64,000 bases of DNA, taken from Chloroflexota bacterium. Its GTDB lineage: Bacteria > Chloroflexota > Limnocylindria > Limnocylindrales > CSP1-4. The stretch is from positions 116,474-180,473 of the forward strand of contig JACPOS010000015.1 in NCBI GenBank assembly GCA_016191395.1. The letters are read 5' to 3'. A model generated the notes under the pieces. That model saw nothing but the letters and a program-made list of their open reading frames with translations, did no database searches and was not told the DNA's origin. The position numbers and the translations under genes are program-made. Positions 56,831-63,918 of the stretch are shown here, piece by piece. How positions within the stretch are numbered: the first letter of the stretch is position 1; each line of letters starts with the position of its first letter.

Positions 56831-58328
56831 GCCCGTGGAGCACATTGCCCCGGTGGCGCTCGGGCCACGTGTCGCGGAGCTGATCGCGGACGGGGGCCAC
56901 TTCGTGATGCTCGTCGGGCTCGACGAACGCTCAGTGGGCGGGGATGGACTTGCCATCGAGGCGGTGGTGGCGACACAGTCGGGCCTGGCCCGCCTTCGCG
57001 CGCAACTCCCCCTCACCAACCCGTCGTACCCGACCATGAGCCGGATGGTGCCCGCCGCGCACTGGGACGAACGCGAGGCGAAGGATCTCCTGGGCATCGT
57101 CCCCATCGGGCATCCCGACCCGCGGCGTCTCGTTCTCCACGAGCAGTGGCCGTCCGGCTATGCCCCGCTTCGCAAGGACGTGCCCGTCGACCGGCAGCCG
57201 GCCCTGGGCGACCACCACTTCGTCCCGTTCGAGGTGCATGGCGAGGGCGTCTACCAGCTGCCGGTCGGACCGATCCACGCGGGCGTCATCGAGCCCGGGC
57301 ATTTCCGCTTCTCCGCGATCGGCGAGCGCGTCCTGCACCTCGACGCCCGCCTCTTCTTCGTCCATCGCGGCCTCGAGAAGCTTGTCGAGGGGCGAACGTT
57401 CGCTCGCGCCCTGCCGATCGTGGAGCGTGCATGCGGCGTGTGTACGGTCACGCATGCGCTGGCCTATGCACAGGCGGTTGAATCGCTGACCCGGACCACG
57501 ATCCCCGATCGCGCGCGGTGGGCCCGCGTCCTGCTCGCCGAGCTCGAGCGGCTCTACAACCATGTGGGAGACCTGGGCAACATGTGCGCAGGTGTCGGGT
57601 TCCAGCCCGCGATCTCGCGTCTCGGCTGGTTGCGGGAGCGTCTGCTCCAGCTGAACGACGCACTGACCGGCCACCGCTATCTCACCGGGATCGTGGCCCC
57701 GGGTGGGCTTGCCGCCGACTTGAGCCCGGACGGGCTGGCCATCCTGCCGGCGGCGCTCGACGACATCGGGGCGGAGCTCGCGGCCGCAGTTCGCTCGATC
57801 ATCCGGTCGGAGGGCGTGATGGACCGGTTCCAGGGCACCGGTCTCGTGGGCCCCGCCGAGGCCAGGACCCTGGGGGCGCTCGGGGTCGCGGCACGAGCAA
57901 GCGGGCTCCTCCTGGACCTGCGCGCCGATCGGCCGTACGCCGCCTATGGCGAGTTGGACGTTTCGACCACGGTCTTCCACGGTGGTGACGTCGCCGCTCG
58001 ATTCCATGTTCGAGCACAGGAGGCGCACGAGGCTCTACGGCTCGTCCGCGAGGTGCTGCACGAGATGCCGGACGGACCGTTCCGGGCGCCGCTCGCGGCC
58101 GTGCCGGCGACGGGCGCGTCGGAGGTCGCCGGGGTCGAGGGCCCGCGCGGTGCCTCCTGGCTCTGGCTGCGCGCTGGTCCCGACGGGACGATCGATCGCC
58201 TGCGCCTGCGGTCGGCGTCGTTCGCCAACTGGCCCGTGGTCGCGGCGGCCGTGCCCGGCAACCTCGTGCCCGACTTCCCTCTCATCAACAAGAGCTTCGA
58301 GCTCTGTTACGCCTGCACGGACCGCTGA
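56823..58328 (+). CDS. hyfG: Group 4 [NiFe]-hydrogenase large subunit HyfG (NuoCD-like fusion)
   Basis: 501 residues. A NuoC-like domain (1-125, MVPAAHWDEREAKDLLGI) is fused to the large-subunit domain (about 135-501). Both Ni-binding pairs are present: Cys204/Cys207 in ERACGVCTVTH (L1) and Cys495/Cys498 in ELCYACTDR (L2), so a NiFe(CN)2CO site can form and this is not a cysteine-free complex I relative. The protein ends three residues after the last Cys, so no C-terminal propeptide needs removal. It oxidises H2 or reduces protons, exchanging electrons with the HyfI/HyfH clusters. Confidence 0.93.
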   Translation: MAEPVEHIAPVALGPRVAELIADGGHFVMLVGLDERSVGGDGLAIEAVVATQSGLARLRAQLPLTNPSYPTMSRMVPAAHWDEREAKDLLGIVPIGHPDPRRLVLHEQWPSGYAPLRKDVPVDRQPALGDHHFVPFEVHGEGVYQLPVGPIHAGVIEPGHFRFSAIGERVLHLDARLFFVHRGLEKLVEGRTFARALPIVERACGVCTVTHALAYAQAVESLTRTTIPDRARWARVLLAELERLYNHVGDLGNMCAGVGFQPAISRLGWLRERLLQLNDALTGHRYLTGIVAPGGLAADLSPDGLAILPAALDDIGAELAAAVRSIIRSEGVMDRFQGTGLVGPAEARTLGALGVAARASGLLLDLRADRPYAAYGELDVSTTVFHGGDVAARFHVRAQEAHEALRLVREVLHEMPDGPFRAPLAAVPATGASEVAGVEGPRGASWLWLRAGPDGTIDRLRLRSASFANWPVVAAAVPGNLVPDFPLINKSFELCYACTDR

Positions 58329-58330
58329 CG

Positions 58331-58675
58331 ATGGCCCGCGATGTCCTCGATCGAATTCTTCGGCCTCTCCGCCGCCGTCGGGTCACCAGCGGTTACCCGG
58401 ACACTCCGCCCGACCTGCCGCCAGCGGCGCGTGGTCTGCCCGAGCTCGATGCTGCCAGATGCGACCGGAGCGGGGCCTGTGCCGAGGTATGCCCGACCAA
58501 CGCGATCATGGTCACGGACGGAACCTGGGTGCTCGACGTGGGGCGCTGCGTCTTCTGCGATGCCTGCGCGCGTGCCTGTCCGCGCGACGCCATCCGGCTC
58601 GGCCACCGGATCGAGCTCGCAGTGCTGGATCCCGCCGATCTCATCGTCAGCCGCCGGATCCGGGGGCGGACATGA
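58331..58675 (+). CDS. hyfH: Ferredoxin-like subunit HyfH, one cluster motif altered
   Basis: 114 residues, starting 2 bp after hyfG. Two 4Fe-4S motifs of the NuoI/HycF type: the second is complete (Cys73, 76, 79, 83 in CVFCDACARACP), but the first reads CDRSGACAEVCP, with Ser47 in place of the second Cys (Cys44, 50, 54 remain). The first cluster may therefore be Ser-ligated, a 3Fe-4S cluster, or missing. The protein should carry electrons between HyfI and an external redox partner. Confidence 0.9.
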   Translation: MARDVLDRILRPLRRRRVTSGYPDTPPDLPPAARGLPELDAARCDRSGACAEVCPTNAIMVTDGTWVLDVGRCVFCDACARACPRDAIRLGHRIELAVLDPADLIVSRRIRGRT

Positions 58676-59166
58676 CCGGTGGATCGAACGGCATGATCCC
58701 GGCAGGCGACCTTGACGCGGCACAGCGCCTGCGCCGGACCATCCAGCACACGCTCGGCCGGTCCCTCCATATCCGGCACCTGGACGCGGGCTCGTGCAAT
58801 GGCTGCGACTCGGAGATCGCCGCCCTGCTCAACCCGTATCACGACATCCAGCGCCTCGGCATCGACTTCGTCGCCTCGCCGCGCCACGCCGACCTGCTGC
58901 TGGTGACCGGCACCATGACCAGAAACCTTGAGCAGGCAGCGAAGCGAACCTACGAAGCCATGCCCGAGCCGCGCCTCGTCGTCGCAACGGGTGCCTGTGC
59001 GATCAGCGGCGGGGTCTTCGCGGGAGCGTACGCGGGACGCGACGGAATCGGCGAGGTCCTGCCGGTCGACGTCCGGATCCCCGGGTGCCCGCCGCGCCCG
59101 GAGGCCCTGATCCACGGCCTCCTCGTCGCGGTCGGACGACTGGCGCCGTTCGACCCTGCCGCATGA
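58672..59166 (+). CDS. hyfI: Group 4 [NiFe]-hydrogenase small subunit HyfI (NuoB-like)
   Basis: 164 residues, ATG overlapping the hyfH stop (ATGA). Cluster ligands of the proximal 4Fe-4S centre are seen: DAGSCNGCDSEI, a Cys in VVATGACAISGGVF and a Cys in RIPGCPPRPEAL. There is no signal peptide and no medial/distal cluster domain, as expected for cytoplasm-facing group 4 enzymes. It docks to HyfG and passes electrons to HyfH. Last gene of the operon; no hypA-F or protease genes follow. Confidence 0.94.
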   Translation: MTGGSNGMIPAGDLDAAQRLRRTIQHTLGRSLHIRHLDAGSCNGCDSEIAALLNPYHDIQRLGIDFVASPRHADLLLVTGTMTRNLEQAAKRTYEAMPEPRLVVATGACAISGGVFAGAYAGRDGIGEVLPVDVRIPGCPPRPEALIHGLLVAVGRLAPFDPAA

Positions 59167-59181
59167 GGGTGCTGCCCTGGC

Positions 59182-59637
59182 TCAGTCCGCGGCCTTCCTG
59201 ATCAGGTCCGCGATCCGCTGCTCAACGGCTGGGGTCAGCTCGATGACGGCGAACTCGGTCGGCCACATCGGGCCGTCGTCGAGTCGCGCGTCGGGCTGGA
59301 AGCCGACGGTCGAGTACCGAACCTTGAACTTGGACTTGGGCTTGAAGAAGGCGAGGACCTTCCCGTTCTTGCCCTCGGTGGCGTACGCCGGCATGCCGTA
59401 GTAGGTCTTTGGAACGAGGGCGGGGACGGCGCCGGTCACGATGTCGTGGATTCGCTCGCCCATCGCCCGGTCGTCGGGCGGCATCTTCGCGAGGGCTTCC
59501 CGAAGGTCCTGAAGGCCTTCCGCCCGCTCCTCTTCCGGGCTGCGGCCGGACGCGGCCTTGCGTTCGCGTGCGGTTGCCGCCACCGCGGCACGTTCAGCCT
59601 CGCTGAAGACCTTGTCCTCGTCGCGCCTTGTCGGCAT
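59182..59637 (-). CDS. DUF1801-family protein
   Basis: 151 residues with AAGGAG upstream of the ATG. The N-terminus is rich in charged residues; the DUF1801 (YdhG/DUF1801) fold follows from about residue 50: ERIHDIVTGAVPALVPKTYYGMPAYA, GKVLAFFKPKSKFKVRYSTVG split by turns. Function unknown; the fold resembles frataxin-like iron-binding proteins. It is convergent with hyfI and downstream of VOC and AraC genes in a small operon. Confidence 0.83.
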   Translation of the reverse strand: MPTRRDEDKVFSEAERAAVAATARERKAASGRSPEEERAEGLQDLREALAKMPPDDRAMGERIHDIVTGAVPALVPKTYYGMPAYATEGKNGKVLAFFKPKSKFKVRYSTVGFQPDARLDDGPMWPTEFAVIELTPAVEQRIADLIRKAAD

Positions 59638-59667
59638 CTCCGGCTCTCCTTCAGGTGTCGACGCGGA

Positions 59668-60099
59668 TCAGGCCGTGGCCGCCGCAGCAACCTTGCCCTG
59701 CTGCAGGATCCGGATCGCGTTGCCGAACGGATCACGGAGGCCCATGTCGGTGCCGTAGAAGTGGTCGGTCGGCTCCTGGGTGAAGTCGGTCACGCCGCGC
59801 GACTTGAGCGTCTCGTACAGGCCGCGCACGTCATCCGAGATGAAGACGAGGCCAGACATGGCGCCCTTGGTGATCAGCTCCCGGAGCTGGGCTGCAGTCG
59901 CTTCGTCGTGAAGCGGCGAGCCTGGCTCCTCGAGCGAGATCTCCGTGCCGTGCTCGCCCGGGACCCGGACGGTCAGCCAGCGGTAGCCTCCCTGGCGGAC
60001 GTCGTTGCCCTTCTCCAGGCCCAGCTTCCCGACGTAGAAGTCGAGGGCCTCCTCCTTATCGAGGACGTAGATCGTGGCGACGTTCAGCTTCGTGATCAT
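59668..60099 (-). CDS. VOC-family (glyoxalase/dioxygenase superfamily) protein
   Basis: 143 residues with GGAG 6 nt before the ATG. Paired beta-alpha-beta-beta-beta modules: LNVATIYVLDKEEALDFYVGK, then a C-terminal copy with FISDDVRGLYETLKSRGV and YGTDMGLRDPFGNAIRILQQ. Glu/Asp at the metal positions are plausible but not proven. The GLRDPFGN ending is typical of VOC proteins of the PhnB/extradiol type. Substrate unknown; it shares a small operon with DUF1801 and AraC-type genes, a common grouping. Confidence 0.88.
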   Translation of the reverse strand: MITKLNVATIYVLDKEEALDFYVGKLGLEKGNDVRQGGYRWLTVRVPGEHGTEISLEEPGSPLHDEATAAQLRELITKGAMSGLVFISDDVRGLYETLKSRGVTDFTQEPTDHFYGTDMGLRDPFGNAIRILQQGKVAAAATA

Positions 60100-60142
60100 G
60101 GCGATCTCCAGGAGTCTTGATCTCGTTGTCAGTGAGGTCAGG

Positions 60143-60595
60143 CTACGGGGCCGCCGTCCGGCGCGCTTCTCCGAAACTGCTCATCCGCAGATGGACGCCG
60201 GCCGGTAGCCGGGGCCGTGTCTGGGCCATCTGGAAGCAGTGTGGCGCCTCGATCGGCTCGTGCCCGAGGCGGTAGTCCGACGGCGTCTCGCCGACGATCT
60301 CCCGGAAGGTCCGGCTGAACGTCCCGAGGCTCCCGAAGCCGACGTCGAAGCAGATGTCCGTGACGCTCCGGTCGGTCTCCCGCAGCAGGAACATGGAGCG
60401 CTCGACGCGCCGCCGCTGCAGGTACCGGTGCGGCGTCTCGCCGAAGACGGCGCGGAAGCTGCGGCTGAAGTGCGCCTCCGAGACGTGGGCGACGGCAGCA
60501 ACGGCGGCGACGTCGAGCGGCTCCGCGTAGGCGCGGTCCATCGCGTCCCGGGCGCGAAGCAGGCGCCGGTTCATGTCCTCGACGGCCCGGCTCAT
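60143..60595 (-). CDS. AraC-family transcriptional regulator
   Basis: 150 residues. Almost the whole protein is the HTH_18 DNA-binding domain: VAAVAAVAHVSEAHFSRSFR, then VTDICFDVGFGSLGTFSRTF, the classic AraC second helix pair. A short C-terminal tail (60 residues or less) may sense something, but there is no N-terminal ligand domain. It starts 43 bp before the VOC gene and probably controls it and the DUF1801 gene. Confidence 0.88.
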   Translation of the reverse strand: MSRAVEDMNRRLLRARDAMDRAYAEPLDVAAVAAVAHVSEAHFSRSFRAVFGETPHRYLQRRRVERSMFLLRETDRSVTDICFDVGFGSLGTFSRTFREIVGETPSDYRLGHEPIEAPHCFQMAQTRPRLPAGVHLRMSSFGEARRTAAP

Positions 60596-60622
60596 CGGGC
60601 AACGCTACGCCATTGCCCTCCG

Positions 60623-60802
60623 CTACGCCGCCGGGGGTGGCCTCGTGCCGATCCGATCGAACGCGATCCCTCGGTCGCGCAGCGACACGTAGGCGTCGTG
60701 GCCGATCACCAGGTGGTCGAGGAGGTCGATGTCCAGGAGGCGTCCTGCCGCAAGCGCCTCGGCAGTCAGGTGCAGGTCGTCCGGCGACGGCGTGGGGTCC
60801 CC
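60623..60802 (-). pseudogene. C-terminal remnant of RadC
   Basis: 59 residues and a stop, with the RadC JAB-domain ending: [40 protein letters not shown]. The sequence before GD in the same frame does not encode the catalytic HNHPSG half or the HhH part, so at least the N-terminal two thirds are gone. The break at about 60802 marks the left edge of an inserted or rearranged region that runs to the window end. Confidence 0.8.
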
Positions 60803-60946
60803 CCTGTGCGGAATCGGGGGTGAAATCGGGCGAGATGCGCCGCGCGGGGATCGGCGCCCAAGTGGTGGTAGTCAGCTTACCCGTAGGCAAGGCATCGGCC
60901 GATAGCCGAGCGCCAGACGACGATCCGCGAGACGATTCGTCATCCC

Positions 60947-62842
60947 ATGAAGCCTCGCCCATCGCGCCGGACCCAGCCTGACTTCAGTCAGTTCAAGGAG
61001 CGCCCGCGGGGCGATGAGGGCAACTACATCGCGGTCCCGGAGCCCGGTCGCATCTATCTGGCCGGCACCACGATCCCGGCGATCGGCGCCAAATACGTGA
61101 AACGCGCGGACGGCCTCATCGTCCCCGAGTCCGCGACCCGTGGCCCGCAGCCAATCGATCTCATCAAAACCTACGTCACGTACTCGGATCTGTTCGGCTA
61201 CCCGCCCTACCCGGACTACGTGGTTGAGGCATTGGGTGGGGTGCGCCGGCTCGAGTTCGTGCGGGCGTGCGCCATGGTCTTGGCGGCCTACGAGAAGCTC
61301 GGGGCTTCACGACCAGAAGTCGATCGGCAGCTTGCCGACTTGTGGTTCAAGGGGACGGGCAGGGAGATCGTCCTCGGCCTCTTGAGCGACCATTCAACGC
61401 TCGTAGCTCCGCAGACTCCGCTGCTCTTGATGCAGTTCGCGTTGGCACGATCGCCCGACGAACTGGCCGACGAAGCGTTGACACCCCACGCCCTTCCGAG
61501 CTTGGTCCTCGCTGTCCAAGAAGGCCTCGGCGCGAGCGCTGATGACAACGAGAGCAACGTCTTCACCGGCGACCCGAAGTCCGCGCTGTTCCGGATGGTG
61601 GTAGCGAGCCACCACTTCGGCTCCGGTGAGGACGAGGCGACCACGATCGCCCATCACCAGCAGCGATGGGTCGGCCTTCCGCGCGCCCACGCTGCCGAAC
61701 CAGGAGCCGTCGATCTCTACGCGGCATTCCGCGAAGCGACCGGTCTCGACAAGGACGACTTCACGACCGTCGCACTGGCCCTCTGGGCGCATTGCGAAGT
61801 TCACAACGCCTACCCGATTCCAGCTTCGGTCGTGGAGTCCATCACGATGCCGCGTGAGGCGATCGAGATGACCCTGTCGCTGATCGCCCGGACTCCCGAT
61901 GAGTTCCGCCAGTTGGTTCTGAGCACCAAGCCGGAGGATCGGACTGAATGGTCCTTCGACACGTTGCGCCGGTTCCCGCTCATGCGCCTTGAAAACGGCG
62001 ATCTGTTGGTGCTCTCAAAGGCGCTGCTTATGCAGCGGATCTATGGCTGGCTTCCGATGTTCGACCTGATCGAGGGCCTCAAGACGGCGAAGCGTGGGAA
62101 GGATGCCGAACGGGCCGTCACGTGGTTCCGACGGCTGTGTGAGCTCGACGCCCTCGAGGGGATTGCCAGCTTGGCGGGTTCCCGACTGTTCGGCGAAGAC
62201 GCGATCCAAGCTGCCTTCGGCACGGCCCAGTCGAACGCGGACGCCGCCATCGAGTACCCAGACGCTTGGGTGGTCCTCGAGATCGGGACGCGACAGCTCA
62301 CGCGCGCCACGGTCGTCGCCACGACACCCGAGGGGCTCGAGGATGACCTCAAGCGCGGCGTCGACGAGAAGGCAAAGCAGCTCGACGCGACTATCCGTGC
62401 GCTCATCGCCGACGAGACCCGGCTAACGGGTGAGCCAGCGCGCCCGCGCCGACGTTACGCCGCAGTCCTTGTTCTTACCGAGGGCTTCCCGGTCAATCCG
62501 ATGACCAATGAAGCCATCCGCGGGCGCTTGGCGGCAGCCGGTCTCCTCGCGGACCCACGAATCGGCCCGCTCCACGTCGTCGACCAGGAGGAGCTCGACA
62601 TGGCGGAAGCAATCGCCGAGGACGGTGGGCCCAGCCTGCTGCAGCTCCTCGAGGACCACGAGCGCTCAAACCTCGCCAAGTCGGCCTTCAAGGATTGGCT
62701 GATCGTCGAGCGAGGCCGCGGCACGGGACCGCGCCGTCCGCGTCGCTTGGAGGGTGCCCGCAAGGAGGCTTGGAAGACGGCGGTCGACCGACTGCGGGAG
62801 GCAGCAGCGAAACCTATTGAGGATGAGCCCGACGAGGGCTAG
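60947..62842 (+). CDS. Unrecognised 631-residue protein with possible nuclease-like C-terminal domain
   Basis: 631 residues from the ATG at 60947, without a good ribosome site. Codon choice is less G/C-rich than the neighbours, which suggests transfer. Residues 1-400 are mostly helical and match nothing I know. Residues 430-520 look like a PD-(D/E)xK-type core: Asp439 and Glu445 in YPDAWVVLEIGTRQLTRATV, then KAKQLDATIRALIADE (Lys475/477) and RYAAVLVLTEGFPVNP. The usual ExK is EIG, so the site may be inactive. The C-terminus is basic (RGRGTGPRRPRRL). It is convergent with the Panacea antitoxin (shared CTAG). A defence role is possible, not shown. Confidence 0.7.
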   Translation: MKPRPSRRTQPDFSQFKERPRGDEGNYIAVPEPGRIYLAGTTIPAIGAKYVKRADGLIVPESATRGPQPIDLIKTYVTYSDLFGYPPYPDYVVEALGGVRRLEFVRACAMVLAAYEKLGASRPEVDRQLADLWFKGTGREIVLGLLSDHSTLVAPQTPLLLMQFALARSPDELADEALTPHALPSLVLAVQEGLGASADDNESNVFTGDPKSALFRMVVASHHFGSGEDEATTIAHHQQRWVGLPRAHAAEPGAVDLYAAFREATGLDKDDFTTVALALWAHCEVHNAYPIPASVVESITMPREAIEMTLSLIARTPDEFRQLVLSTKPEDRTEWSFDTLRRFPLMRLENGDLLVLSKALLMQRIYGWLPMFDLIEGLKTAKRGKDAERAVTWFRRLCELDALEGIASLAGSRLFGEDAIQAAFGTAQSNADAAIEYPDAWVVLEIGTRQLTRATVVATTPEGLEDDLKRGVDEKAKQLDATIRALIADETRLTGEPARPRRRYAAVLVLTEGFPVNPMTNEAIRGRLAAAGLLADPRIGPLHVVDQEELDMAEAIAEDGGPSLLQLLEDHERSNLAKSAFKDWLIVERGRGTGPRRPRRLEGARKEAWKTAVDRLREAAAKPIEDEPDEG

Positions 62843-63627
62843 GCCCCCGCGGCTCTCGTGGGTGCGGCGAGTCGCTCGCTGAAGAACGACGCCATGCGCT
62901 CCAGCGAGATCTCCTCGTTCTGAGGCGTCTCCCTCCACGGCCGTTCCGCGTGCGTGAGATCAACGAGGGCCCAAGCGGTCAGCTGGCCGTATTCGGCGTA
63001 GACGCGGTCGAGAACGGCTCGCACGTCGGGATCAACCTCAAGCAGGTTGAGGTCCGTCGGTCGGGGGAGCACTTGGGCGGCTTCGTACTCGTAGCGCAGC
63101 TGCGGGATCACCGGGCCGTAGCTCCAAGCCTTGATCTTCTCGCCGAAAAGCGGCCGACGAAGGAGCGCCAAGGCGTGGCCCTGTGCGAGGTAGAGAAGCT
63201 TCTGGAGCTTGAGGAGCGTGAACTCGACATCTCGGTCGTCATAGATCGCACAGAGGTAGGCAGCGGCATCGCGCGCTGTCGTCACCGGTTCCTGGGTAGC
63301 AGCTGCCGCTGCGACCTCTGCGCCCAGCTCTTCCACATAGGCGCGGAGGCGGCCGAGAATGCGGTCGGCCCGCTCGACGGAGGGGTTGAGTTGGCGGTTC
63401 TCGAGGCGACTGACATCACCTGGGTCCTCCCCGGTGATCGCCCCGACGGCGCGCACCGACAGCCCAAAGGCATCGCGAAACTCGCGGAGTCGACGGGCGA
63501 ACTCGATCTCGCCACCCAGACGCTCGGCGTAGGCGGTGAGCTCAGGGCTCCATGCCGCGCGGAGGCGCTCCTCGTTGCGACGGAAGGATGCGGTGGAGTT
63601 GATCTCGGCGGTGGCGGTGGTGGTCAT
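62839..63627 (-). CDS. XRE-type HTH plus Panacea (DUF4065) antitoxin
   Basis: 262 residues from the ATG at 63627 (an ATG at 63642 is possible). An XRE-like HTH lies at about 43-100 (FGLSVRAVGAITGEDPGDVS then RLENRQLNPS). The Panacea domain spans about 117-250: LLKLQKLLYLAQGHALALL and IKAWSYGPVIPQLRYEYEAA are its signature segments. Panacea domains are known as antitoxins that neutralise many unrelated toxins encoded next to them. The partner here appears to be the broken toxin just upstream. Probably autoregulated through the inverted repeat before it. Confidence 0.88.
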   Translation of the reverse strand: MTTTATAEINSTASFRRNEERLRAAWSPELTAYAERLGGEIEFARRLREFRDAFGLSVRAVGAITGEDPGDVSRLENRQLNPSVERADRILGRLRAYVEELGAEVAAAAATQEPVTTARDAAAYLCAIYDDRDVEFTLLKLQKLLYLAQGHALALLRRPLFGEKIKAWSYGPVIPQLRYEYEAAQVLPRPTDLNLLEVDPDVRAVLDRVYAEYGQLTAWALVDLTHAERPWRETPQNEEISLERMASFFSERLAAPTRAAGA

Positions 63628-63650
63628 GGTTCGGCGTCCCATGCAGCGTA

Positions 63651-63670
63651 TGTTGGCAGATACACCAACA
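63651..63670. promoter_or_regulatory. Inverted repeat upstream of the antitoxin gene
   Basis: TGTTGG and CCAACA with an 8-nt spacer, 24 bp before the antitoxin ATG and after the toxin remnant. A likely site for the XRE domain; no binding data. Confidence 0.45.
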
Positions 63671-63724
63671 CTTGGCAAGGGGACGATGTGTGTCGGCCGG
63701 TGCCTGTCAAGGATCCGTGGGACA

Positions 63725-63859
63725 TCAAGCCCGACGGCTCACCGGATCCTGCGAGAGGAAGTCCAAGCGCCGAGCGCAGGCGACCTTCGCCTCACGTTCC
63801 TCCCGAGCAGGGTCGAGATCTGCGCCCTTGTCGTATCCATGAAGGAGCACGAGCCTGAA
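63725..63859 (-). pseudogene. C-terminal remnant of a HigB/Gp49-like (RelE superfamily) toxin
   Basis: 44 residues and a stop, read towards the antitoxin gene. The segment FRLVLLHGYDKGADLDP then AREEREAKVACARRLDFL has the Leu-Leu-His-Gly-x-x-Lys, the proline and the Glu/Ala-rich last helix of phage-Gp49/HigB toxins. The N-terminal two thirds are missing and sequence upstream becomes the end of an IS21-like element. Toxin-before-antitoxin order also fits HigBA. Too short to be certain. Confidence 0.6.
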
Positions 63860-63918
63860 TGTGGGTGAGCACGAAAGGTGCCGAGAGATCGCCACGAAAA
63901 GTGCAGAGGCGATCGAGG
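63860..63918 (-). repeat. Terminal repeats of an IS21-like element
   Basis: Two copies of CACGAAARGTGC lie at 63870-63881 and 63893-63904, 23 bp apart. The end may begin with TGTGGGTGAGC at 63860. IS21-family ends carry short multiple repeats and begin with TG, so this is the likely IS boundary beside the istB stop. Confidence 0.6.

Noticed and set aside
60138..60962. A 274-codon minus-strand frame spanning the AraC and radC region
   Set aside because: It is out of frame with both the AraC HTH and the RadC remnant and has a low-complexity Arg/Pro-rich translation.
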